From assembly GCA_035380045.1 (NCBI GenBank), contig DAOSWM010000006.1, forward strand, positions 34,060 to 98,059: a DNA stretch of 64,000 nucleotides, written 5' to 3'. Position 1 is the first letter of the stretch. Each line of letters opens with the position of its first letter. The DNA comes from DAOSWM01 sp035380045. Lineage in GTDB: Bacteria > Bacteroidota > Bacteroidia > Bacteroidales > Tenuifilaceae. The translations under genes and the position numbers were made by a program. The notes under the pieces are model-generated. The model searched no databases and was not told the DNA's origin. It saw only the letters and a program-made list of their open reading frames with translations. Of the stretch, positions 44,365 to 53,716 are shown one piece after another.

Positions 44365-45894
44365 CTACTCCCATTCTATTGTAGCAGGTGGTTTTGAACT
44401 TACATCGTAAACAACCCTGTTAATACCCTTTACTCTGTTTATAATATCATTTGAAACTTTTGCCAGAAAATCGTATGGTAGTGGATACCAATCGGCGGTC
44501 ATACCATCGGTTGAAGTTACCGCTCTAAGGGCTACCACAAACTCATAGGTTCTCTCATCGCCCATAACGCCAACCGTTTGAACGGGTAATAGGATTGTGC
44601 CAGCCTGCCAAATTTTATCGTATAATCCGCTACTTTTTAATGAGTTAATATAAATGGCATCAGCTTCCTGAAGGAGTTTCACTTTCTGCTCGGTTACTTC
44701 GCCAAGTACTCGTATTCCTAATCCTGGCCCTGGAAATGGGTGACGTCCCAGAATATTTTCAGGTAAACCAACCTCGGCTCCTACTCTGCGAACCTCATCT
44801 TTAAATAGCAAACGTAGAGGTTCAACAACCTTCAGGTTCATTTTCTCGGGTAAACCACCCACATTGTGATGCGATTTTATAGTTGCTGAAGGTCCATTTA
44901 CTGAAACCGATTCAATAACGTCGGGGTAAATTGTTCCTTGTGCAAGCCATTTAACGTTATCAATCTTTTTTGCCTCCTGCTCAAAAACCTCAATGAAGTT
45001 TTTCCCTATACTTTTTCGCTTCTGCTCAGGATCTGTTATTCCTGCTAAGTCGGTGTAAAACTTCTGGCTCGCATCAACACCAATAACGTTAAGGCCAAGA
45101 TGCTTATACGAATCGAGAACCTGAGAGAATTCATCCTTACGGAGCAAACCATTATCGACAAAAATGCAGGTAAGGTTTTTACCAATTGCTCTATGTAGAA
45201 GTAATGCTGCAACCGAACTATCCACACCACCCGATAAACCTAGTACTACATGATCGTTGTCTAGCTGTTTTTTAAGGTTTGAAACAGTTTCATCAACGAA
45301 CGAAGCGGGAGTCCAGTCCTGTTTACAAGCACAGATATTTACCACAAAATTACGGAGTAAGTTAAGACCCTCGCTGGTGTGGTAAACCTCTGGGTGAAAC
45401 TGAATTCCGTAGGTTTGTTTCCCTTTAACATGATAGGCACCAACCTTAACATCGTCGGTACCGGCAATAATCTCAAAATCAGGAGGAAGCTGAGTTATTG
45501 TGTCACCATGCGACATCCAAACCTGGGTTTTCCCTTGAATGTTAGCAAATAGTGGAGAGGTGCTTGAAGGAACATCGAGCATTGCTCGTCCGTACTCCCT
45601 TATTTGCGAGGGAGTTACAGTTCCGCCGCTGGTTAAAGCCAGTAACTGAGCACCGTAACAAACGCCGAGAGTTGGAAAACTATTGGTAAACTCATTTAAG
45701 TCTAATCGGGGCGATTCCTTGTCGTGAACTGAGTAAGGGCTGCCAGATAGAATTACCCCTTTTACGGTTCCATCTAGTTTTGGATAATTATTGAATGGAT
45801 GTATTTCACAGTAAACATTAAGCTCTCTAACTCTACGAGCAATTAGTTGAGTGTACTGTGACCCAAAATCGAGTATAAGGATTTTTTCGTGCAT
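44365..45894 (-). CDS. guaA: GMP synthase (glutamine-hydrolysing)
   Basis: A 509-residue two-domain enzyme. The class I glutaminase has the catalytic cysteine in LGVCYGAQLLA and histidine in GIQFHPEVYH; the ATP pyrophosphatase has the P-loop LGLSGGVDSSVAALL; the C-terminus is the usual dimerisation domain ending SKPPATIEWE. It converts XMP, ATP and glutamine to GMP, the last step of guanine nucleotide synthesis. The ATG at 45894 (MHEKILILDFGSQ) gives the standard start; five residues further upstream there is an in-frame ATG at 45909 without family support. Confidence 0.97.
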   Translation of the reverse strand: MHEKILILDFGSQYTQLIARRVRELNVYCEIHPFNNYPKLDGTVKGVILSGSPYSVHDKESPRLDLNEFTNSFPTLGVCYGAQLLALTSGGTVTPSQIREYGRAMLDVPSSTSPLFANIQGKTQVWMSHGDTITQLPPDFEIIAGTDDVKVGAYHVKGKQTYGIQFHPEVYHTSEGLNLLRNFVVNICACKQDWTPASFVDETVSNLKKQLDNDHVVLGLSGGVDSSVAALLLHRAIGKNLTCIFVDNGLLRKDEFSQVLDSYKHLGLNVIGVDASQKFYTDLAGITDPEQKRKSIGKNFIEVFEQEAKKIDNVKWLAQGTIYPDVIESVSVNGPSATIKSHHNVGGLPEKMNLKVVEPLRLLFKDEVRRVGAEVGLPENILGRHPFPGPGLGIRVLGEVTEQKVKLLQEADAIYINSLKSSGLYDKIWQAGTILLPVQTVGVMGDERTYEFVVALRAVTSTDGMTADWYPLPYDFLAKVSNDIINRVKGINRVVYDVSSKPPATIEWE

Positions 45895-45919
45895 GGTAAA
45901 AAATTTCAAAAAAACAAGG

Positions 45920-45927
45920 CAAAGGTA
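45920..45927 (-). promoter_or_regulatory. Candidate -7 box for guaA
   Basis: On the minus strand, TACCTTTG (45927-45920) is an exact TAnnTTTG match, 26 bases before the chosen guaA ATG at 45894. No clear -33 element was found. It supports a short leader and the 45894 start. Confidence 0.45.
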
Positions 45928-46030
45928 CTATATTTTATGTTAACAGGTATTCTAATTTCGACATATTGCTTTATAAATAAATCAAACAGCATATTAGGAA
46001 TGAAGTTCCGTAAATTCTGTTAAAACGTTA

Positions 46031-46945
46031 TTAAATAACTGAGTATTGATTTCCTTCTTCAGCCAAATATGTTTCCGGAAACACAGAACGAGCTTCATTG
46101 AGTAGTATGTCAACATTCCTATAACGGGATGAGAAGTGACCAATAATAAGTTTACCTACTCGAGCTTTTGCAGCAATAGTTGCTGCCTGAAGAGCTGTTG
46201 AATGGCCTGTAGCTTTAGCCATTTTTTTCATGCTACTGTCAAATGTTGCTTCATGATATAACACATCAACACCTTCTATAAACGTTACAAGTTTTTCGTA
46301 ATAAGAAGTATCGCTACAGTATGCGTACGAACGAGGATATGATGAGATATAAGTTAGCTCGCTGTTTGGGATTGTAATACCATCTGATGTAACAAAGTTT
46401 GCACCTTGTTTAATTTCAACAATTTTTGAAAGAGGTATGGCATACTTTTCAATTAAATCCTTTTTAATATTTGGTTCTTTTGGGGTTTCCCTAAAAAGGA
46501 AGCCTGTTGAGGGAATCCGATGCTTTAATGGCAGCGACTCAACGGTAATATTTTTATCGGAATAGATAACTTTGTGCTTCTTTGATTCGAGGTGAACAAA
46601 ATGAACAGGATACTGCAAATCGGTCACAAAGAAATCGATATTCTTTCTTAATAATTCTTCTAACGCCCCGTGCGCATGAATATAGAGGTCGTTTTTACGA
46701 CCAAGAAGGTTAAGAGTGGAAATTAAACCTACCAGTCCTAAGGAGTGGTCGCCATGAAGGTGAGATATAAATATATGCTCTAATCTTGAAAGTTTTAGCT
46801 TATACTTCCTAAGCTGCATTTGAGTTCCTTCAGCACAATCAACCAAAAACAACCGCTCATGCACATTCAGTGCATGAGCGGAGGGAAATCGTGTGGCAGT
46901 AGGTAATGCGCTACTACTACCAAGTATTGTTAACGCAAAGGTCAC
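46031..46945 (-). CDS. rnz: Ribonuclease Z
   Basis: A 304-residue MBL-fold endonuclease that trims the 3' ends of tRNA precursors. The zinc motif SHLHGDHSLGL is at residues 61-71, with LGSSSALPTATRFPSAH near the start, LLRKNIDFFVT in the arm region and HYEATFDS/ATGHSTALQAA near the end, all typical of RNase Z. The start is GTG at 46945, whose first base is the last base of the STAS stop (TAGTG), so the two genes are translationally coupled. Length is normal for a bacterial single-domain form. Confidence 0.95.
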   Translation of the reverse strand: MTFALTILGSSSALPTATRFPSAHALNVHERLFLVDCAEGTQMQLRKYKLKLSRLEHIFISHLHGDHSLGLVGLISTLNLLGRKNDLYIHAHGALEELLRKNIDFFVTDLQYPVHFVHLESKKHKVIYSDKNITVESLPLKHRIPSTGFLFRETPKEPNIKKDLIEKYAIPLSKIVEIKQGANFVTSDGITIPNSELTYISSYPRSYAYCSDTSYYEKLVTFIEGVDVLYHEATFDSSMKKMAKATGHSTALQAATIAAKARVGKLIIGHFSSRYRNVDILLNEARSVFPETYLAEEGNQYSVI

Positions 46946-47304
46946 TACTGCTTATCGCTTTCAGCTTTTTTGATAATATCAATAGCCTCATTTTTCGAGT
47001 AAGCAATATTGAGTACTGTATCGAGTTGAGAAATAGTTATTAACCTCTCAACAGCATCGGTAAGCCCAGTAAGCACGAAAGTTCCGTTAGCATTCTTACA
47101 AAGCCTGTTGGCTACAAGAATTGCACTTAACCCGGAGGAATCGCAGTATCGACAGTTGGATAGGTCGAGAATAATATTTCGTTCGCCATTACCAGAGATT
47201 AACACTAACTCTGACTTAAGAGTAGGTGCAATGTTGGTATCCAACTTTTCCTCGAGTACCTCAATTAAGGAGTGGTTTTCCAGCTTACTAATTTTAAATT
47301 CCAT
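46945..47304 (-). CDS. STAS-domain anti-anti-sigma-type protein
   Basis: A 119-residue single STAS domain like SpoIIAA. The phosphorylation motif is CDSSGLSA, with Asp55-Ser56 at the position of the regulated serine. In Firmicutes these proteins are phosphorylated by GHKL kinases and dephosphorylated by PP2C-type phosphatases to switch partners. In Bacteroidota the partners are not well known. No anti-sigma kinase lies next to it, but two SiaB-type GHKL proteins are elsewhere in the window. It is encoded between rpsA (35-base gap) and rnz (one-base overlap). Confidence 0.88.
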   Translation of the reverse strand: MEFKISKLENHSLIEVLEEKLDTNIAPTLKSELVLISGNGERNIILDLSNCRYCDSSGLSAILVANRLCKNANGTFVLTGLTDAVERLITISQLDTVLNIAYSKNEAIDIIKKAESDKQ

Positions 47305-47339
47305 TGCGTTCAGGATTTAGAGTTTCTAATAAATAAAGC

Positions 47340-49289
47340 CTATTCAGCAGCTTTATCGTCGGTATTCTCCTCTTTTTCGTCCTTTTTTTCAGCTGCTTTT
47401 GTTTTCTTTGAAGCCGCTTTGGCTTTTGTTTTCTTCTGATTCTCTTCGAGTTCAGTTTTCAACGCTGCCAATTCGGATATATCCCCTAAGGTAGTCTTTT
47501 CTAAGTTAGCTTTCAACTTTTTTACAGCTTTTTGTGTAGATGAAGCCTTAGATTTTTTTTCAGCATCATCGTCAGCCTTCTTAGAATCTTCGAAAATTCT
47601 GCTATGCGAAAGAATAATTCGTTTTGCAACTTTATTAAATTCTATTACTTTAAATTCAAGTTTCTCATCAACTTTTCCTGAAGTTCCATCCTCTTTCACG
47701 AGGTGCTTAGGTGTAACAAAGCCTTCAACTCCATAAGGGAGAGCAACAACTGCACCCTTGTCAAACACGTCGATAATGGTTCCTTCGTGAATTGAATCCA
47801 CGGTGAAAACTGATTCAAACACATCCCAAGGATTCTCTTCAAGTTGTTTGTGGCCAAGGCTTAAACGCCTATTCTCCTTATCAATTTCAAGAACAACCAC
47901 ATCAATATCGGCACCAACTGCTGTGAATTCTGCAGGATGCTTAATTTTCTTTGTCCAGCTAAGGTCGGAGATGTGAATTAGTCCATCAACTCCTTCTTCA
48001 ATCTCAACGAAAACTCCGAATGAAGTGAAGTTACGAACTTTAGCCTGATGTTGTGAACCAACAGGATATTTTTCCTCAATTTTTTCCCAAGGATCTTGTT
48101 TAAGTTGCTTCATACCCAGCGACATTTTTCTTTCTTCACGGTCGAGAGTAAGAATTTGTGCATCAACCATATCGCCAACTTTCAGGAACTCCTGAGCACT
48201 ACGGAGGTGCTGGCTCCATGACATTTCTGATACGTGAATAAGTCCTTCTACACCAGGAGCAATCTCAACGAATGCACCGTAGTCAGCCATCACAACAACT
48301 TTACCTTTCACTACATCGCCAACTTTAAGGTTCTGATCGAGCGAATCCCATGGATGAGGAGTTAGCTGTTTTAGACCTAAAGCGATACGTTTCTTCGCAT
48401 CATCAAAATCGAGGATTACAACGTTCAGTTTCTGATCGAGTTGAACGATTTCCTCAGGATGAGTTACGCGTCCCCATGAAAGGTCGGTAATGTGGATAAG
48501 TCCATCTACGCCACCAAGATCGATGAATACACCGTAGCTGGTAATATTTTTAACGGTACCCTCAAGTACCTGTCCCTTTTCAAGCTTAGCAATGATATCT
48601 TTCTTCTGTTGCTCAAGTTCCTCTTCGATGAGAGCTTTGTGAGAAACAACCACGTTTTTGTATTCCTGGTTAATTTTTACAACCTTGAATTCCATGGTTT
48701 TACCAACAAAGATATCGTAGTCGCGGATAGGTTTTACATCGATTTGTGAACCAGGTAGGAATGCCTCAATACCAAATACATCGACAATCATACCACCCTT
48801 TGTACGACACTTAATGTAACCTTTAATAACCTCGTCTTTATCAAGAGCCTGGTTAACGCGGTCCCATGAACGGAGTGAACGTGCTTTTTTGTGCGAAAGC
48901 ACAAGCTGTCCTTTTTTATCCTCCTGATTCTCAACGTATACCTCAACAGTATCACCAATTGCTAGTTCAGGATTGTAGCGGAATTCACTGATACTAACAA
49001 CACCTTCTGATTTGTAACCAATGTTGATTACAACTTCGCGCTTGTTAAGCGCAATAACAGTTCCGTCAACTACTTCACCCTCAGCAACTGATGAGAGAGT
49101 TTCGTTGTACATAGCCTCGTATTCGGCTTTTTTTGCTTTTGGGTAAGCGCCCTCTTCGGCGAATGTTTCCCAGTCAAATTCTTGCTCAACCACTTCTTTG
49201 GTGGTTTCTTGTTCGTTTACTTCAGCAGCAGGCTGATCAACTTGTTCAACATTTGCTTCGTTTGAAGCCATTTCTTCTTGATTAATCAT
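47340..49289 (-). CDS. rpsA: 30S ribosomal protein S1
   Basis: A 649-residue protein with six S1/OB-fold repeats at about residues 54-118, 135-202, 221-291, 306-378, 393-465 and 480-546. Repeats three to five share the YGVF(I/V)(D/E)-DGLIH(I/V)SxLSW pattern that marks RNA-binding S1 domains. The N-terminal 50 residues are acidic and Gln/Glu-rich, and the C-terminal 100 residues are Lys/Glu/Ala-rich, both common in Bacteroidota. S1 binds mRNA to the 30S subunit; this matters in a phylum with weak Shine-Dalgarno use. An ATG six codons later is an alternative start. Confidence 0.96.
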   Translation of the reverse strand: MINQEEMASNEANVEQVDQPAAEVNEQETTKEVVEQEFDWETFAEEGAYPKAKKAEYEAMYNETLSSVAEGEVVDGTVIALNKREVVINIGYKSEGVVSISEFRYNPELAIGDTVEVYVENQEDKKGQLVLSHKKARSLRSWDRVNQALDKDEVIKGYIKCRTKGGMIVDVFGIEAFLPGSQIDVKPIRDYDIFVGKTMEFKVVKINQEYKNVVVSHKALIEEELEQQKKDIIAKLEKGQVLEGTVKNITSYGVFIDLGGVDGLIHITDLSWGRVTHPEEIVQLDQKLNVVILDFDDAKKRIALGLKQLTPHPWDSLDQNLKVGDVVKGKVVVMADYGAFVEIAPGVEGLIHVSEMSWSQHLRSAQEFLKVGDMVDAQILTLDREERKMSLGMKQLKQDPWEKIEEKYPVGSQHQAKVRNFTSFGVFVEIEEGVDGLIHISDLSWTKKIKHPAEFTAVGADIDVVVLEIDKENRRLSLGHKQLEENPWDVFESVFTVDSIHEGTIIDVFDKGAVVALPYGVEGFVTPKHLVKEDGTSGKVDEKLEFKVIEFNKVAKRIILSHSRIFEDSKKADDDAEKKSKASSTQKAVKKLKANLEKTTLGDISELAALKTELEENQKKTKAKAASKKTKAAEKKDEKEENTDDKAAE

Positions 49290-49342
49290 TAAATTAACTC
49301 TAAATTAATAAGTTAGACATTATTGATAGTAAAAACAGACTG

Positions 49343-49350
49343 CAAAATTA
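49343..49350 (-). promoter_or_regulatory. Candidate -7 box for rpsA
   Basis: On the minus strand TAATTTTG (49350-49343) is an exact TAnnTTTG match 54 bases before the rpsA ATG. The -33 element is weak. The 253-base space shared with the divergent epimerase gene holds no other feature on this side. Confidence 0.42.
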
Positions 49351-49474
49351 CATAACTTTATCATTTATAGGCTAAAAAACGATACTTTTTTTAAAAAAAA
49401 CTACTTAAATGGCTTCACCAAGGCCTGAAACTAAAATATTTGATGGCAAAATTCCATATTCGTATCATATAAAC

Positions 49475-49482
49475 TATCTTTG
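49475..49482 (+). promoter_or_regulatory. Candidate -7 box for the sugar-nucleotide operon
   Basis: TATCTTTG at 49475-49482 is an exact TAnnTTTG match, 60 bases before the ATG at 49543. No convincing -33 TTTG was found at the usual spacing. Confidence 0.42.
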
Positions 49483-49542
49483 AGCATATAATTACTCATA
49501 AGATTTATGACTATATAATTCATTTATAATTTTTTTATTTCA

Positions 49543-50493
49543 ATGAAAAGAATACTTGTAACCGGGGGCGCAGGATTTTTAGGATCTCATTTATGCGAAA
49601 GGCTTTTAAATGAGGGTAACGATGTTATTTGTATGGATAACTTTTTTACCGGAAACAAATCAAACATAATCCATCTTCTCAACAATCCATACTTTGAGTT
49701 GATTAGGCATGATGTAACCATGCCAATTTTTGTTGAAGTTGATGAAATTTATAATTTAGCCTGTCCAGCCTCTCCCATTCATTATCAGTACAATGCTATA
49801 AAAACGGTGAAAACCTCAGTGATGGGTGCTATAAATATGCTTGGATTGGCCAAAAGGGTTAAAGCAAAAATTTTACAGGCCTCAACCAGTGAGGTTTATG
49901 GTGATCCTACGGTTCACCCACAACCTGAGTCGTACTGGGGAAATGTGAACCCAATTGGAGCCCGTTCCTGCTACGATGAAGGTAAACGTTGTGCAGAAAC
50001 ACTCTTCGTGAATTATCATCATCAGAATGGTGTAAAAATCAAAATTGCAAGAATATTCAACACGTATGGTCCACGCATGCACCCAAATGACGGGAGAGTT
50101 GTTTCTAACTTCATTGTGCAAGCAATACAAAATAAGGATATCACCATTTACGGTAACGGCTCGCAAACCCGAAGTTTCATGTACGTTGACGACTTGGTTG
50201 AGGCTATGATTCGGTTAATGAATACGTCCGACGATATAACCGGTCCGGTTAACCTTGGAAATCCTTCAGAATTTACAATGCTGGAACTGGCAAATCTTGT
50301 ACTGAAAAAAACTGGTAGTAACTCAAAAATAGTCCACCAGAAACTTCCAGCCGATGATCCTACCCAAAGAAAACCCGATATTACTCTTGCGAAGGAGTTG
50401 CTAAACGGTTGGCAACCATCTATTGAGCTAGAAGTTGGGTTGGTAAAAACGATAGAATACTTTGATCACCTGTTAAAATTCGAAAAAAAATAA
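49543..50493 (+). CDS. UDP-glucuronate decarboxylase-like NAD-dependent epimerase/dehydratase
   Basis: A 316-residue short-chain dehydrogenase-type enzyme. The NAD-binding motif GGAGFLGSHLCE is at the N-terminus and the active-site tyrosine-lysine pair is in SCYDEGKRCAE, the form found in UDP-xylose synthases rather than the plain YxxxK of GalE. NLACPASPIHYQ and ARIFNTYGPRMHPNDGRVVSNF also fit UXS. It would convert UDP-glucuronate to UDP-xylose for surface polysaccharides. It leads an operon with rfbC (4-base gap) and rfbD. Confidence 0.88.
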   Translation: MKRILVTGGAGFLGSHLCERLLNEGNDVICMDNFFTGNKSNIIHLLNNPYFELIRHDVTMPIFVEVDEIYNLACPASPIHYQYNAIKTVKTSVMGAINMLGLAKRVKAKILQASTSEVYGDPTVHPQPESYWGNVNPIGARSCYDEGKRCAETLFVNYHHQNGVKIKIARIFNTYGPRMHPNDGRVVSNFIVQAIQNKDITIYGNGSQTRSFMYVDDLVEAMIRLMNTSDDITGPVNLGNPSEFTMLELANLVLKKTGSNSKIVHQKLPADDPTQRKPDITLAKELLNGWQPSIELEVGLVKTIEYFDHLLKFEKK

Positions 50494-50497
50494 TACC

Positions 50498-51058
50498 ATG
50501 ATTCTTATAAAAACACCTCTTCCCGACCTATTTATTATTAAACCAACCGTTTTTAGCGACAGCCGAGGGTACTTTCTGGAGGCATACAATGAGAATAAAT
50601 TTATAGAACTTGGGGTTGAAACAGTGTTCGTTCAAGATAATGAATCGAAATCCACGCATGGAGTTATTCGGGGGCTTCACTATCAACTCGCACCATTCTC
50701 GCAAACAAAACTCGTTAGGGTTGTTGAAGGGAAAATACTTGATGTGGCCGTTGACATACGAAAAAACTCACCTACCTTTGGCAAACATTTCTCAGTAGAG
50801 CTCGATGCCGAAAGCAAACAAATGCTTCTAGTTCCTAAAGGATTTGCTCATGGATTTTCTGTTTTGAGTGAAACTGCTATTGTACTATATAAGTGTGATA
50901 GTTTATACCATGCCGAAGCAGAAAGAGGGATCCTGTACAACGATCCTGCTCTCAATATCGATTGGATGATTGACCCCAAAAAAGCCATCGTTTCAAGCAA
51001 AGACAAAGTTCACCCAACACTTGAAAATGCAGAATACAACTTTATTTATGGAAAATAG
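50498..51058 (+). CDS. rfbC: dTDP-4-dehydrorhamnose 3,5-epimerase
   Basis: A 186-residue cupin-fold epimerase. Family marks are FLEAYNENKF near residue 27, the active-site histidine in VIRGLHYQLAP, VRVVEGKILDVAVDIRK, and VPKGFAHGFSVLSE. It inverts C3 and C5 of dTDP-4-keto-6-deoxyglucose on the way to dTDP-rhamnose. rfbD follows, overlapping it by 11 bases. The first two enzymes of the pathway, RfbA and RfbB, are not encoded in the window. Confidence 0.93.
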   Translation: MILIKTPLPDLFIIKPTVFSDSRGYFLEAYNENKFIELGVETVFVQDNESKSTHGVIRGLHYQLAPFSQTKLVRVVEGKILDVAVDIRKNSPTFGKHFSVELDAESKQMLLVPKGFAHGFSVLSETAIVLYKCDSLYHAEAERGILYNDPALNIDWMIDPKKAIVSSKDKVHPTLENAEYNFIYGK

Positions 51059-51929
51059 CAGCGACTCATTCAATAAAATCATTTTAACTGGTGCCAACGG
51101 GCAGCTTGGCACAGATATAAGATTAATTTGCGAAGCAAAAAATGATGAAAGGTTTATTTTTACTGATATTGCTGAATTAGATATAACAAATCATGAGTCA
51201 GTTAGAAAGTTCTTCTCTTTACATAACCCCGATTTGGTTGTTAACTGCGCAGCCTACACAGCAGTAGATAAGGCTGAAGAAGAGGTTGAAAAAGCATTCT
51301 TGCTAAACTCCGAAGCACCAAAAATACTGGCAACAGAAGCAAAAAAAACTGGAGCCAAACTAATTCACGTTTCAACCGATTACGTTTTTAATGGTAAAAA
51401 TTACATTCCGTACAATGAGGAAACCCAAACCTCGCCCAACTCAGCTTACGGAAAATCGAAGCTAGAAGGTGAAAAAAATGCGTTGGAAACAGGTATATCC
51501 ATGGTTATCAGAACCTCGTGGCTTTACTCCCCTCACGGAAATAATTTCATGAAAACCATCATTAAAAAGGGGAAAGAGTTACCACAGCTAAATGTTGTTT
51601 TCGACCAGATTGGAACACCAACTCTTGCAAAGGATTTGGCTACCGCCATTATTGAAATAATAAATCAAGGAAAAGGTTCATTCCAAAACGAAGTGTTTCA
51701 CTTCTCCAATGAGGGGGTTTGCAGCTGGTACGATTTTGCAAAAGAAATAGTTCAACAACTGGCTATTAATTGCAAAATAAATGCTATATTAAGCAACGAA
51801 TACCCAACGGCTGCTGTCCGTCCACCTTACAGCGTGCTTGATAAGACAAAAGTTAAAAAAGCGTACGGTATTGAAATACCTCATTGGAGAGAAAGCCTGT
51901 GCAGCTGCATAAAAGAAATAAACTTATAA
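51048..51929 (+). CDS. rfbD: dTDP-4-dehydrorhamnose reductase
   Basis: A 293-residue NAD(P)-dependent reductase that completes dTDP-L-rhamnose. It has the Rossmann motif TGANGQLGTD, VNCAAYTAVDKAEEE, the VSTDYVFNG segment and the active-site YGKSKLEGE. The ATG at 51048 (MENSSDSFNK) is preferred, since it leaves a normal length of sequence before the Rossmann strand; earlier in-frame starts would overlap rfbC by nearly 90 bases. The C-terminal VRPPYSVLDKTK is also typical. Confidence 0.93.
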   Translation: MENSSDSFNKIILTGANGQLGTDIRLICEAKNDERFIFTDIAELDITNHESVRKFFSLHNPDLVVNCAAYTAVDKAEEEVEKAFLLNSEAPKILATEAKKTGAKLIHVSTDYVFNGKNYIPYNEETQTSPNSAYGKSKLEGEKNALETGISMVIRTSWLYSPHGNNFMKTIIKKGKELPQLNVVFDQIGTPTLAKDLATAIIEIINQGKGSFQNEVFHFSNEGVCSWYDFAKEIVQQLAINCKINAILSNEYPTAAVRPPYSVLDKTKVKKAYGIEIPHWRESLCSCIKEINL

Positions 51930-51940
51930 ATACTAAAGCC

Positions 51941-53686
51941 ATGAATGCTCAAAGTATCGATCCTGCCATTCTGAAGAAAGCAGAAATGTGGATGCTACCT
52001 TATTTTGACAAGGAAACCCGAGAGGCAGTGCAAAAACTGGTTGAACATAACCATAAAGAGTTAGTTGATGCTTTCTATAAGGACCTTGAGTTTGGTACCG
52101 GGGGACTTCGAGGAGTTATGGGCCCAGGAACCAACCGAATGAATATTTACACGTTAGGCATGGCTACACAAGGTTTGGCCAACTACCTAATTCAACAGTT
52201 TCACCATTTACCGCAAATTCGTATTGCCATTGCCTTCGATTCGCGGAACAACAGCATGAAATTTGCCGAAACTGCCGCTCAAATTATGAGTGCAAATGGC
52301 ATTAAAGTTTACCTGTTCGAATCGTTACGGCCAACTCCGCAGCTCAGCTTTGCAATCCGAACATTTAAGTGCCAAAGTGGAATTGTAATTACCGCCTCAC
52401 ATAACCCCAAAGAGTATAACGGTTACAAAGTTTACTGGGACGATGGAGCACAAATTGTTGCTCCGCACGATAAGAACATTATTGCTGAGGTAAAAAGAAT
52501 AAAAACGGTTCAGGAAGTTAGGTTTGCAGGAGACAACAACCTAATTAAAGTAATTGGCAACGAAATTGATGAAATATACATAAACACGCTTGCCTCCCTA
52601 TCGTTGTCGCCCGAAATAAACAAGAAGCATAAAAACCTAAAAATTGTTTACACGCCCATTCACGGAACCGGAGTTAAGCTGGTTCCCAGCACGCTTCATA
52701 AATTTGGTTTCATGAATGTTAACACTATTCCGGAACAGAATGTAATTGACGGCAACTTTCCAACTGTTGAATCGCCCAACCCTGAGGAAAAAACGGCGCT
52801 AAAGTTGGCTTTGGAAAAAGCCGAGAGTATTGATGCAGATTTGGTTATGGCAACCGACCCCGATGGCGACAGGGTGGGAATTGGCGTAAAGGATAACCTC
52901 GGAAAGTTTATACTTCTCAACGGAAACCAAGCAGCAACCCTGCTTATATTCTACCTGCTAACCAAATGGAAAGAGAATGGCAAGCTTAAAGGAAAAGAGT
53001 TCATTGTAAAAACGATTGTTACCACCGATTTACTTGCTGATATCGCCAATGATTTTGGCGTTGAGCATTTCGAGGTTCTTACTGGCTTCAAATACATTGC
53101 AGAAATTATCAGGGAACTTGAAGGCGAAAAACGGTTTATTGGCGGAGGCGAGGAGAGCTACGGGTACCTTGCGGGAGACTTCGTTCGCGATAAGGATGCA
53201 ATTCTAAGCTGCGCACTTTTTGCTGAAATTGCAGCCTGGGCTGCCGAGCAGCAGAAAACAATGTACCAAATCTTGCTCGAAATTTACTCAAAGTACGGGC
53301 TCTACAAGGAGCATCTTATTTCTGTAACCAAGAAAGGGAAGGAAGGTGCTGAGGAAATCAAAGCAATGATGGAAGGTTTCAGAACAAACCCACCCCAAGT
53401 TCTGGGAGACTCGAAAGTAATTCTTGTTCACGATTACCAGAAGCAACAAACAAAAAATCTTAAAACCGGAGAAACCAAACCCATTGCACTTCCAAAATCG
53501 GATGTAATTCAAATTATTACAGAGGATAATACACGAATTTCAGTTCGTCCGTCGGGAACAGAGCCCAAAATAAAATTCTACTTTGGCGTGAAGGGTCAAA
53601 TGCAATTCCCCGCTGAGTATGAGATTGCCGGTAAAAAGTTGCATGAGAAAATAGAACGAATTGTTAAGGAAATGAACCTTGAATAG
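51941..53686 (+). CDS. Phosphoglucomutase/phosphomannomutase
   Basis: A 581-residue alpha-D-phosphohexomutase of the larger PgmB/PGM2-like type. The phosphoserine is Ser153 in VITASHNPKEYNG, the Mg2+ loop is DPDGDR beginning at Asp306, the sugar loop is GGGEESYGYL, and the phosphate-binding loop RPSGTEPKIKFY is near the C-terminus. It interconverts hexose 1- and 6-phosphates and so supplies precursors for the nucleotide sugars made by the genes just upstream. The ATG at 51941 (MNAQSIDPA) starts 11 bases after the rfbD stop; an earlier frame start overlaps rfbD. Confidence 0.93.
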   Translation: MNAQSIDPAILKKAEMWMLPYFDKETREAVQKLVEHNHKELVDAFYKDLEFGTGGLRGVMGPGTNRMNIYTLGMATQGLANYLIQQFHHLPQIRIAIAFDSRNNSMKFAETAAQIMSANGIKVYLFESLRPTPQLSFAIRTFKCQSGIVITASHNPKEYNGYKVYWDDGAQIVAPHDKNIIAEVKRIKTVQEVRFAGDNNLIKVIGNEIDEIYINTLASLSLSPEINKKHKNLKIVYTPIHGTGVKLVPSTLHKFGFMNVNTIPEQNVIDGNFPTVESPNPEEKTALKLALEKAESIDADLVMATDPDGDRVGIGVKDNLGKFILLNGNQAATLLIFYLLTKWKENGKLKGKEFIVKTIVTTDLLADIANDFGVEHFEVLTGFKYIAEIIRELEGEKRFIGGGEESYGYLAGDFVRDKDAILSCALFAEIAAWAAEQQKTMYQILLEIYSKYGLYKEHLISVTKKGKEGAEEIKAMMEGFRTNPPQVLGDSKVILVHDYQKQQTKNLKTGETKPIALPKSDVIQIITEDNTRISVRPSGTEPKIKFYFGVKGQMQFPAEYEIAGKKLHEKIERIVKEMNLE

Positions 53687-53716
53687 TTGTATTAAAATCC
53701 AAAATTCAACCCAACA

